Below are positions 34,057 through 41,682 of a stretch of 64,000 nucleotides of DNA, in pieces; position 1 is the first letter of the stretch; each line of letters opens with the position of its first letter. Below the pieces are notes generated by a model that had not been told where the DNA came from, did no database searches, and saw only the letters and a program-made list of their open reading frames with translations. This DNA comes from Calditrichota bacterium (lineage in GTDB: Bacteria > Calditrichota > Calditrichia > RBG-13-44-9 > J042). The position numbers were made by a program, and so were the translations under genes. The stretch is taken from the NCBI GenBank assembly GCA_013150955.1, contig JAADJD010000012.1:62001-126000 (forward strand), given 5' to 3'.

Positions 34057-35286
34057 ATGAGAAAGAACATGCAGTTCACAATTTTTATCCTCGCCCTGGC
34101 GTTGTTTCAATGGTGGTCGTGCAGCACCAATCCCACCCAATCTGAAGATAAATTCCCGTTTGAAGTCAAATGGAAAATTGAAAATACCCTCTCCAGCTTT
34201 TTCCCTCCTTCCATTGGACCGGATGGCACGCTCTACCTGGTATCTTACATACAGGAAGGTGACGGAGGAAAGACCACTTTGCTGGCCATATCCAAGGACG
34301 GGAAAATAAAATGGAAATATGACAAACGATCCGTTCTGGGTATCAACACCCCGGTGATTGGTTTGAATGGAGATATTTATTTCACCCGTCAGGGAGATTT
34401 GCTGGCCCTCAACTCCAGTAACGGTTCTCTCAAGTTTCGTTTCACCAATCCTCAGGGAAGTTATACGGCAACCTGGTTCCCGGCCATCGGTTCCGACGGA
34501 ACGATTTATTATGGCTCCGGCAAATACTTGTACGCACTAACGCCTGAAGGCAACATGAAATGGAAATTTAGTGCGCCAACCCGCTATTTTGCTGTTTATG
34601 GACCGGTGATTGATAATAGCGGAACCATCTATTTCGGCGCTTACGATTCATTGATGGCCTCCAGCGAAAGTTATCTTTACGCTCTGAATCCGGACGGCAG
34701 CCTGAAATGGCGCTATACCGCAGAAAGTCGATTTACCAGCCATCCCGCGCTCGACATAAATGCCAATCGCATTTACATTGGTACCATCGAAAATGGCTTA
34801 AATGCCATTGACCTGTCAACCGGCACGTTTCTCTGGGCAAATTCAACCATGTATCGGCTTCGTGATAAAGAAATAAATTTGTATGGAATTGCTCCCGTAG
34901 TGGGAAAAGATGGAACCATTTATGCTATCGATTATTTCTTAATTGCTTTTTCCCCCGAATCCGGAAAGCAAAAATGGAACAAAAGCCCAGTAAAGGGAAA
35001 CAGTCCGATCCTCACTGCCAGTGGGCATATCATTGTCAGTGGGGGAATCGACCTGGAGATTTACAATCCCCAGGGAGAATTGGTAGAAAAAATCACCTAT
35101 GATGGAGAGGGCGGATTCAATACTTTTTCCAATATCGCCCTGGGTCCGGATGGTACCCTGTATTGCATCATAGACAAAACGTTTTATGCATTTAAAACCA
35201 ATTATGGGGGACTGGCTAAAGTCCCCTGGCCCCAAATCGGGTTTAATCTTGCCCGGCAATCCAATGTGGGATTATCACTTCAGTGA
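34057..35286 (+). CDS. PQQ-like beta-propeller lipoprotein (first of two)
   Basis: A 409-residue predicted lipoprotein. The start is ATG 34057 (MRKNMQFTI) with GGAGGG immediately upstream; an in-frame earlier start at 34018 lies within the hairpin region. A signal peptide ends near SCSTN, where Cys is the probable lipidation site although the -3 residue is Trp. The rest consists of about eight propeller blades. Each has a motif such as GSDGTIYYGSGKYLYALTP, followed by a W-K-F/Y strand (NMKWKF, SLKWRY, KIKWKY), the pattern of PQQ-binding-like repeat proteins without the quinoprotein catalytic residues. It is probably surface or periplasmic and may bind ligand or protein. The second copy follows after 42 bp. 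Confidence 0.82.
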   Translation: MRKNMQFTIFILALALFQWWSCSTNPTQSEDKFPFEVKWKIENTLSSFFPPSIGPDGTLYLVSYIQEGDGGKTTLLAISKDGKIKWKYDKRSVLGINTPVIGLNGDIYFTRQGDLLALNSSNGSLKFRFTNPQGSYTATWFPAIGSDGTIYYGSGKYLYALTPEGNMKWKFSAPTRYFAVYGPVIDNSGTIYFGAYDSLMASSESYLYALNPDGSLKWRYTAESRFTSHPALDINANRIYIGTIENGLNAIDLSTGTFLWANSTMYRLRDKEINLYGIAPVVGKDGTIYAIDYFLIAFSPESGKQKWNKSPVKGNSPILTASGHIIVSGGIDLEIYNPQGELVEKITYDGEGGFNTFSNIALGPDGTLYCIIDKTFYAFKTNYGGLAKVPWPQIGFNLARQSNVGLSLQ

Positions 35287-35328
35287 GACAAACGTCATTA
35301 AATATAACTAAATTAGAAGGAGTCTCCC

Positions 35329-36561
35329 ATGTTCACTCACATCCCATCTTACCAGTCGTTCCGCCTGATCTTTCTGTTACTGGGATTTCTACTTGCCCTG
35401 GCAAACGTCCATTGCAGCAAAAAAGCACCTTCAGAACCGGAAGAAGAACCCAGCATTTTCAAGTGGACGTACAACGACGTACAGGCCTTGAACACCATGC
35501 CGGCCATCGGGAAGGATGGTAGTGTCTATTACAGTGGTAAAAATGCAAAAACGAATAAAGTCGCCCTTTTCGCCTTTACCGCGGACGGAAAATTAAAATG
35601 GAAATTTGAAAGGGATTCTGCCCTGCCAATGACATCTCCGGTTGTGGGTTCCGATGGAACGATTTATGTCGGCCACAGCAACAGCCTGTTTGCATTGAAC
35701 CCCACCAGTGGTGAAGTGATTTTTGAATACCAGGCGGCAAAGGAAATTTCCACCGCCTTCCTGGCACTGAGTATGAATAATGACATCTACTTTGGTGCGG
35801 GGGATGCCCTTTATGCTGTTTCTCCGTCAGGTGATTTAAAATGGCGATTTGTGAATCCAGACCTCCGATTTTTCAACCTCAGCCCCGTCGTCGGTTCGGA
35901 TGGAACCATTTTCGCGGGGGACATGGACAAACGGGCTTATACCAATGGGGGGATTATTTATGCGGTGACCCCGGATGGTCAATTAAAGTGGAAAAATAAT
36001 ATGCTGAATAAAATCTCCTCCCAATTAACCGTTGGGCCTGGCGATACACTGTTCGTTGGGATTTACGATAACGGACTATACGCGCTGGTGCCCACGAACG
36101 GAGGTATGTTTGAAATTGATGAATACATGTTTGCCGGTGGCGGCGATGAAGAAAGGCAAAGCCATTCACCGGTTATCGGAAATCAACGCTACGTACTCGG
36201 GTCCGGCCTTCGGGCGGTTTCTTTTCCCGGTGGAAAACTGCAATGGTCTCTCCCGATTCGTTATGTGAGAGATGTGCTTATAGGGGAAACAAATGCCTTT
36301 GTCTTAGGCACGGAAGAAGGAACCGTTCTGTTTGCCGAAAAAGGCGGTGTGTATGACGGCCTGTTTCGGGAAGAGGCCGACAACAAAGATTTTCAACCGT
36401 TATCGTTACTTAATTTAAGTGCCGATGGTACGCTGTATTTTTGCCGGGGCAACACGTTTTACGCTTATCCGGCCGATTTTTCGTTATTAAAAAACGCGGT
36501 GTGGCCCAAAATGTGCCACGATAGCCGCAACACCTCTAACATCAATACAGCGATTTATTAA
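35329..36561 (+). CDS. PQQ-like beta-propeller lipoprotein (second of two)
   Basis: A 410-residue paralogue of the preceding protein, probably in the same transcript. ATG 35329 follows AGAAGGAG. The signal peptide FLLLGFLLALANVHC ends at a likely lipidated Cys, followed by an acidic linker (SEPEEEPS). Propeller blades repeat as GSDGTIYVGHSNSLFALNP, GSDGTIFAGDMD and similar, each closed by a W-x-F/Y strand such as KLKWKFE and DLKWRF. The C-terminus SLLKNAVWPKMCHDSRNT mirrors the VPWPQIGFNLARQSN end of the first copy. The pair looks like a tandem duplication that has diverged. Function beyond a binding propeller is unknown. Confidence 0.82.
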   Translation: MFTHIPSYQSFRLIFLLLGFLLALANVHCSKKAPSEPEEEPSIFKWTYNDVQALNTMPAIGKDGSVYYSGKNAKTNKVALFAFTADGKLKWKFERDSALPMTSPVVGSDGTIYVGHSNSLFALNPTSGEVIFEYQAAKEISTAFLALSMNNDIYFGAGDALYAVSPSGDLKWRFVNPDLRFFNLSPVVGSDGTIFAGDMDKRAYTNGGIIYAVTPDGQLKWKNNMLNKISSQLTVGPGDTLFVGIYDNGLYALVPTNGGMFEIDEYMFAGGGDEERQSHSPVIGNQRYVLGSGLRAVSFPGGKLQWSLPIRYVRDVLIGETNAFVLGTEEGTVLFAEKGGVYDGLFREEADNKDFQPLSLLNLSADGTLYFCRGNTFYAYPADFSLLKNAVWPKMCHDSRNTSNINTAIY

Positions 36562-36594
36562 CCCGTGCCCAGGGAAACGGGGTCACGTAAAAAA

Positions 36595-36768
36595 TAAACT
36601 CAAACAATGTGTTAAACCAGGAATCACACGAATGAATTCGAATAATATCAACAAAATCGGGAATAAATCCCGGAACGCATTTTTCATCCGGATATAATCA
36701 AACGGATTTCATTATTTTGTTCGTGTCCATTCCTGGCATTCGTAGGCAAATGCATCATCTGGAATAAA
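36595..36768 (+). repeat. Intergenic repeat, copy 6 (single)
   Basis: A single element (X to Y), about 174 bp, from 'caaacaatgtgttaaacc' to 'gcatcatctggaat'. It fills about half of the 365-bp gap between the convergent lipoprotein and Hpt genes. A terminator hairpin follows it directly. Confidence 0.8.
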
Positions 36769-36797
36769 CAAGCGCCTGAATGTTTTTCGGGCGCTTG
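36764..36797 (-). terminator. Intrinsic terminator of the STAS/GH13/GGDEF/Hpt operon
   Basis: CAAGCGCC (36769-36776) and GGCGCTTG (36790-36797) form a perfect 8-bp stem. In the minus direction it is followed by TTTATT, fitting termination of the Hpt transcript. In the plus direction there is no T run. Confidence 0.65.
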
Positions 36798-36926
36798 TGA
36801 TCCCTGCCAAGTTATGGTTTCATTTTTAAGTGGCCGGATAATTAAAACTCCGTAACCGGGCTCCCGTCCACGTACGTTCCGTTTGTTATGGATGAATTGT
36901 TTGGACGCTTCAGAGGTCGGATACCC

Positions 36927-37283
36927 TTAAACGGTTTCCTGCTTCATGGCTGCCAGGGCCTGTTTAATTTCTTCGATGGCCGTTTTCAACTCTTCGAAGA
37001 CGCCCCGGGCTCCCTGAAACTGCCCCTCCTGTCCCATCATCTCCAGCTGAAATGCCAGATCGAACGCCTTTTTTGCCGCAAAGTTACCCACAGCCCCTTT
37101 TAAGGTATGCGCTGCCTGTTTCAACTTCTGTCCATCATGATTTTGAATGGCAGCTTCAATATCCCCCAGAAATTGCGGATAATCCTCCACAAACAGTTCA
37201 AACAATTCCTCCAGCAGTTCCATGTCGCCATCCAGACGACTCATTAATTCTTCCCGATCAATAATTTCTGGATTAATCAACAT
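36927..37283 (-). CDS. Histidine phosphotransfer (Hpt) domain protein
   Basis: A 118-residue single-domain Hpt protein. ATG 37283 has GGAGG four bases upstream; the open frame to 37454 enters the preceding intergenic DNA and is rejected. The phosphorylated histidine is H59 in KQAAHTLKGAVGNFAA, the canonical AHxLKGxxxxxG motif, and the rest is predicted to be a four-helix bundle. It should carry phosphoryl groups between a hybrid kinase and a response regulator. It is the last gene of a four-gene operon, 94 bp after the REC-GGDEF gene. The hybrid kinase at 59355-62267 is a possible partner, but that is only inference. Confidence 0.92.
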   Translation of the reverse strand: MLINPEIIDREELMSRLDGDMELLEELFELFVEDYPQFLGDIEAAIQNHDGQKLKQAAHTLKGAVGNFAAKKAFDLAFQLEMMGQEGQFQGARGVFEELKTAIEEIKQALAAMKQETV

Positions 37284-37377
37284 TACCTCCTCTAAAAATA
37301 TTATTTTTGCCCCACCATTATTTACATCTAATATCGGTGAAGCGCTTCCTTTCTTGAGCAGGAAATTCCCGGTGGGT

Positions 37378-38433
37378 TCAGGGGCAGGAGACGAACTGAA
37401 ATTGATTCCGACCATTGGCTTTTGCTTGATACAGGGCCCGATCGGCATATTCAATCAGCGTGGGCGGTTCTACCGGTTTCTGAAACGTACAGGTGGCAAT
37501 TCCCTGGCTAATGGTTACCACAGAAGCGATGGGAGATTTCTCGTGAGGAATGCCTTGATCTTCCACCCGCTCCTGAAACTTGCGCGCGATGATCATGGCT
37601 CCTTCCGCATCGGTTTCCGAAAGGATGGCCGCAAATTCCTCCCCACCATACCGCGCTACCAGGTCGCCGGGACGATGGACAACATCCGACAGTACCCGGG
37701 CAATGGCCTGCAGACACTCGTCGCCCTTCAAATGGCCATAAAAGTCATTATACAATTTAAAATGATCCACATCGATCAAGATCAACGACAGCGGCAGTTT
37801 GTTGCGACGGGCCCGCTTACATTCCAGCTCTAAAAATTCATCAAAACGCCGGCGATTGGGGATACCGGTCAATCCATCAATAATGGATAATCGCGCCAGT
37901 TCCAGATTGGCGGCTTCCAGCTCCGATTTTAATTTCAGCAATTCTGCCTCCCGGGCCTTGCGCATATCCATTTCGTACTTTAATCGAAGCGCTGCCCCAA
38001 CACGGGCCAACATTTCAATCCGGTTCACCGGTTTGGTGATGTAATCAATTGCCCCGGATTCAAAAGCAATGCTCAACCACATCACATCCGTCTGGGCCGA
38101 GACCATAACAATGGGAATATCCCGGGTGTGGGGAAAGGATTTAATTTTCCGGCAGGCATCGATGCCATTTTCCCCCGGCATCATGATGTCCAGCAAAATC
38201 AAATCAAACTCCTGCGCATGCTCTGCACCATCTTCCAGTCCCAATAACCGATAGGCTTCTGTTGCTGAACCGGCCACCGCAACGTGCTGATACCCCTCCT
38301 TACGCAAAATGGCCCGTAATAAAACCCGGTTATCCCGTGCATCATCGACAATCAAAATGCGCATCTGTTTAATGACATGGGGATCCGGAATGGTGGATGG
38401 AAGTGGTGCATTTTGCTCTACCGATGAGGTCAT
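37378..38433 (-). CDS. Response regulator diguanylate cyclase (REC-GGDEF)
   Basis: A 351-residue response regulator. The receiver domain (about residues 24-145) has the acidic pair DD30-31, phosphoacceptor D82 in LILLDIMMPG and K134 in YITKP. A coiled-coil linker (about 152-182) leads to a GGDEF domain (about 183-350). The active-site motif is GGEEF at 263-267, and an inhibitory I-site RPGD sits at 254-257 in the correct spacing. It should make c-di-GMP from two GTP when phosphorylated and be product-inhibited. The ATG overlaps the stop of the GH13 gene as ATGA, so a sugar phosphorylase and a cyclase are translated together. Confidence 0.94.
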   Translation of the reverse strand: MTSSVEQNAPLPSTIPDPHVIKQMRILIVDDARDNRVLLRAILRKEGYQHVAVAGSATEAYRLLGLEDGAEHAQEFDLILLDIMMPGENGIDACRKIKSFPHTRDIPIVMVSAQTDVMWLSIAFESGAIDYITKPVNRIEMLARVGAALRLKYEMDMRKAREAELLKLKSELEAANLELARLSIIDGLTGIPNRRRFDEFLELECKRARRNKLPLSLILIDVDHFKLYNDFYGHLKGDECLQAIARVLSDVVHRPGDLVARYGGEEFAAILSETDAEGAMIIARKFQERVEDQGIPHEKSPIASVVTISQGIATCTFQKPVEPPTLIEYADRALYQAKANGRNQFQFVSCP

Positions 38434-40310
38434 CCTTCAATGGTTCCTTTCAACCAGTATACCCCGTAGGGTTCAACTTCGAATTGTATCATTCCATCAT
38501 CGGCAGAAAATTTTTGCTGGTTTAGAATATTTGTCCATTCAGTAATGGGGAGTTCCAGCGCCCCAAGGGGCAAAGAAAAAGTTTGTTTTTGATGGGTTAC
38601 GTTCGTGATGGCCAGTATGTGCTCTTCACCATCCACAGAAGAACGCAGGATCGTGAAAAATGCCGGGGAAACATCCAGCACTTTCTGCGGCGCGTTGGGA
38701 TGGAATGCTTTTTCCCCGATTCGTTTGCGGATCATATCCACAAACCGATGGGTAACCTGATAAGTCGTTGTTGCGGGATTTTCCAGGGCCTCGTAAAGGC
38801 TATCTCGATCTATGGTTTTCCGATTGATGCTCCGGGTCTGCCGTTCGATGAGCACGGCTTCCGCGTCATTTTTCGAACCCAGCAAACCGTGAATATAAAC
38901 CCCCGGTACCCCCTGCAAAACCAGGGCAATCGACCGGGAAGCCAGGTAGCGCCGGATTTGCAATTCCATCGGTTCGTCCGCATCTTCCCGATTAATGGCG
39001 CTGTACCAGGTAATGTTCAACTCATAAGGACTGACCGTGCCGTCGCCATTGCTTTTGTAGGAAATAAAGCCTCCATGCTCCAGCACCCGCAACGCCATTA
39101 ATTCAATCTCTTCTGGACTGAGAATGTTGCGCACGGCCACCACACCAATGCCATCATGACTGTCCAGAAAATTCAGGAAGGTGGCGGTATCCGAATACTT
39201 GGGAAGACTGGCAGCCCATCGGGTTAAATGGGAAGAGTTTCCGGTCTGAAAAGTGTACAGCACCAGCGGTGGCAGGGCAAAATTGTAGACCATCTGGGCC
39301 TCGTCCTGCCCATTTCCAAAATACTGGATGTTTTCTTCATGCGGCACATTGGTCTCGGTAATCAGGGCCACGTGGGGGGCCACCGCATCCAGGATATCCC
39401 GAAACAACTTGATAATGGCATGGGTCTGCTGCAAATGCACGCATTCCGTCCCCAGCTCACTCCACAGGTAAGTCACTGCGTCCAGCCGAATAATATCCGC
39501 ACCCCGCCGGATGTAATACAGCAAAATCTCAATCATTTTCTGGAGTACCCGTGGATTTTTATAATTTAAATCCACCTGATCGGGACTGAAGGTGGTCCAC
39601 ACCCAGCGTTCGCCGTTCAGGGTCTTAAAGGGGGTTAATAAATCGGTGGTGCGGGGACGGACAATCAGCCGCAGGTGATCCTCGGAAATGGTGCTTTTGG
39701 TGGAAAAGACAATAAAGAAATCGTTGTACTCGGGATTTTGATTTAAAAATTCCTGAAACCAGCGACTCTTTGAAGAAACGTGATTGAATACCCCATCAAA
39801 CATCAATTTAAAATCGGTCTTCAATTGCAAAATGTCTTCCCAGGTTCCCAGATTGGGATTCACCTGCTCGAAATCCACCACTGCAAATCCGCGATCGGAA
39901 GAATAGGGGAAAAAGGGCAACAGGTGCAATGTGCTGATTACGCCGCGTAAATATTGCTTGCAAAATTCCGACAACGTTTCCAATGGTGGTTGATCGTGAT
40001 TTTGAATTAAATCCCCGTAAGTAATTAAAATCACGTCGCGTTCCGTGAACCGATCGGCAGGATTAAAGTCCTTTTCCCATTCCAGCATTTCGGGCGTTTT
40101 ATGAGCGTAATACACCTTCATCAGACGTTCGATTTCCAGATATGCCTGCCAGGCGTGATCCACCCCGTACAGAAAAATCAACTTATCCAGAATGCGTTCC
40201 TTGAAATACCAGGGCACTTCAAAAACAGGGCGCGAATAATCGGGTTCCGGGTAATGGAAACGGGTGCGATCTAAGGAAACGATCTGCGGCGTATTCCTGG
40301 TTGCCAGCAC
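38430..40310 (-). CDS. GH13 sugar phosphorylase (sucrose/glucosylglycerate phosphorylase type)
   Basis: A 626-residue alpha-amylase-family protein most like GH13 subfamily 18, which includes sucrose phosphorylase and glucosylglycerate or glucosylglycerol phosphorylases. Conserved regions are LMFDGVFNHVSS, nucleophile D277 in ADIIRLDAVTYLW, acid/base E319 in ALITETNVP and D386 in FLNFLDSHDGIG. The N-terminal region of about 90 residues (VPWYFKERILDKLIFLYG) is longer than in sucrose phosphorylase and typical of the glucosylglycerate group. It would split or form an alpha-glucoside with phosphate in the cytoplasm. It lies between a STAS gene (53 bp upstream) and a c-di-GMP cyclase (ATGA overlap). 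The actual substrate is uncertain. Confidence 0.85.
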   Translation of the reverse strand: MLATRNTPQIVSLDRTRFHYPEPDYSRPVFEVPWYFKERILDKLIFLYGVDHAWQAYLEIERLMKVYYAHKTPEMLEWEKDFNPADRFTERDVILITYGDLIQNHDQPPLETLSEFCKQYLRGVISTLHLLPFFPYSSDRGFAVVDFEQVNPNLGTWEDILQLKTDFKLMFDGVFNHVSSKSRWFQEFLNQNPEYNDFFIVFSTKSTISEDHLRLIVRPRTTDLLTPFKTLNGERWVWTTFSPDQVDLNYKNPRVLQKMIEILLYYIRRGADIIRLDAVTYLWSELGTECVHLQQTHAIIKLFRDILDAVAPHVALITETNVPHEENIQYFGNGQDEAQMVYNFALPPLVLYTFQTGNSSHLTRWAASLPKYSDTATFLNFLDSHDGIGVVAVRNILSPEEIELMALRVLEHGGFISYKSNGDGTVSPYELNITWYSAINREDADEPMELQIRRYLASRSIALVLQGVPGVYIHGLLGSKNDAEAVLIERQTRSINRKTIDRDSLYEALENPATTTYQVTHRFVDMIRKRIGEKAFHPNAPQKVLDVSPAFFTILRSSVDGEEHILAITNVTHQKQTFSLPLGALELPITEWTNILNQQKFSADDGMIQFEVEPYGVYWLKGTIEG

Positions 40311-40363
40311 AGCTCAACTTCCCTGTTTATTTATCTGTAGCACACACGTGGTTTTCATGACAA

Positions 40364-40768
40364 CTAAGGATGCGTCACAACGTTCGAAGAAACCGTGTTT
40401 TCTTCGGTCTGTTTTTTCCTGGCCTTATCGCCAAAACTGGCAATCGCCGCTTCGGTAGAATCAAAAATCTGGAAAACCCGATTCAAATTGGTGACCTGAA
40501 TGAGCTCCTGAATAAACGGGTTTAAATTGGCCAGCCGAATGTCTCCGCCATTGGATCGAGTGGTAGCAATTCGGGACACCATGGCTCCCAGTCCGCTGGA
40601 ATCCATATACACTGTGTCCTTCAAATCGATGACCAGGCAATAATGCCCTTCATCGACAATAGATTTAACTTTGGATCGGAAAGCGACAGCGGTTTCCCCC
40701 TCCAGCCGTTGCGGGGCTTCGATCACATAAACGCCACTCTCGCGGTCCTTCCAGGCATACACGTCCAT
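40364..40768 (-). CDS. STAS-domain anti-sigma factor antagonist
   Basis: A 134-residue single STAS domain. Strand-helix order and the loop LKDTVYMDSSGLGAMVSRIA match SpoIIAA/RsbV proteins. The serine in DSSGLG (near residue 58-59) is the probable phosphorylation site of an RsbW-type kinase. A charged tail of about 25 residues (KARKKQTEENTV) follows the fold. It is the first gene of the operon with GH13, REC-GGDEF and Hpt. The only RsbW-like kinase in the window is 18 kb away, so any pairing is inferred. The ATG at 40768 has no strong ribosome-binding site (AGGTG is near). Confidence 0.9.
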   Translation of the reverse strand: MDVYAWKDRESGVYVIEAPQRLEGETAVAFRSKVKSIVDEGHYCLVIDLKDTVYMDSSGLGAMVSRIATTRSNGGDIRLANLNPFIQELIQVTNLNRVFQIFDSTEAAIASFGDKARKKQTEENTVSSNVVTHP

Positions 40769-41161
40769 TTTAGAACACCTCTTGTTACATCCATTATCAT
40801 CGACGCAAGTGAGTTTAAGATTAAATTCTGTCCCTTAACTCCACGAAAAGAAAATACCTTGCAGCAATGCAAGGCTCAATTTCATAATGGTAGAATCCAC
40901 TCGCGTTTTTTGTGATTCAAATCCAAAATCCGTTTCCCGGTTTTATGATCCAGAAAAACAGGTCATTTCACACTCGTTTCCCACAGGACTTTGCAGACCC
41001 GTCCGCATCATCTGATAAGTTCAAAAATTACAAAACGAAATGATCCATTACCATTACAATTTTGACAAAAAGTAATATTTTTTCATCCGTGGCAGCGCAC
41101 GGTTTTTCTTCTCAAAGTGATTCATATCAAACGGCGGAATGCCCCGAAGGTAAGCCACTCT
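40769..41161. other. 393-bp upstream region of the STAS operon
   Basis: No gene seen. A 7-bp perfect hairpin CCTTGCA-gcaa-TGCAAGG lies at 40857-40874, about 90 bp before the STAS start, and could sit in the 5' leader. The rest is AT-rich and probably contains the operon promoter, which I could not define. Confidence 0.4.
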
Positions 41162-41346
41162 TAAACCCAGATAATGCATTAAACCGCGAATCACGCGAAT
41201 GAACACAAAAAATATCAATAAAATCATGAATAAACCTCGAAGCGAATTTTCATACAGATCAAATTCAATGGCAAATTCAATGGATTTTATTGTTTTTATT
41301 TGTGTTAATTCGTGCAATTCGTGGTTCTAAAACATAATTTGGGTTA
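41162..41346 (+). repeat. Intergenic repeat, copy 7 (single)
   Basis: A single element (X to Y) of about 185 bp, from 'taaacccagataatgcatt' to 'acataatttgggttaa'. It contains a small internal duplication of 'aaattcaatgg'. It lies in the 914-bp gap between the S9 peptidase and STAS genes. Apart from the hairpin at 41572 I see nothing else in 41347-41682. Confidence 0.82.
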
Positions 41347-41571
41347 AAAAGGAATATCCTGGCATTCAGGATGATATTGGTGGCAAATATTTGCCCACTT
41401 ACTCAACCTTTCCCAAAAGAATAAAAATAACCACTGATAATATAACTTTTAATCCACGATTGTGATTCGATTACGGAAATCCAATGAGATAGTCGGCTCA
41501 TCAATGAAGGGCTTTCAAGGTAAATAGTGCCTGTTCTGTGATTCGTCGAAAAAATAAAGTCAAACCGTGGG

Positions 41572-41611
41572 GGATTGCCGTGTCTGAGGAAACAAACTGA
41601 CACGACAATCC
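41572..41611 (-). other. Long hairpin downstream of the S9 peptidase gene
   Basis: GGATTGCCGTGTC (41572-41584) and GACACGACAATCC (41599-41611) form a 13-bp stem with a 14-base loop. One position is a G-U pair when read on the minus strand, but a C-A mismatch on the plus strand, so the minus strand is the likelier RNA. It lies 72 bp after the peptidase stop. A T-rich stretch comes only 15 bases later, so it may protect the 3' end rather than terminate. Confidence 0.5.
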
Positions 41612-41682
41612 TCCTTTATGCCTTCAAAAGGAAAGCTCCAATTTGTTCACACGGGATGCCAATTCGTTCCCGGAATTTCTTT

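Noticed and set aside
41403-41603. 66-codon minus-strand frame
   Set aside because: It overlaps the long hairpin and has no family motif.
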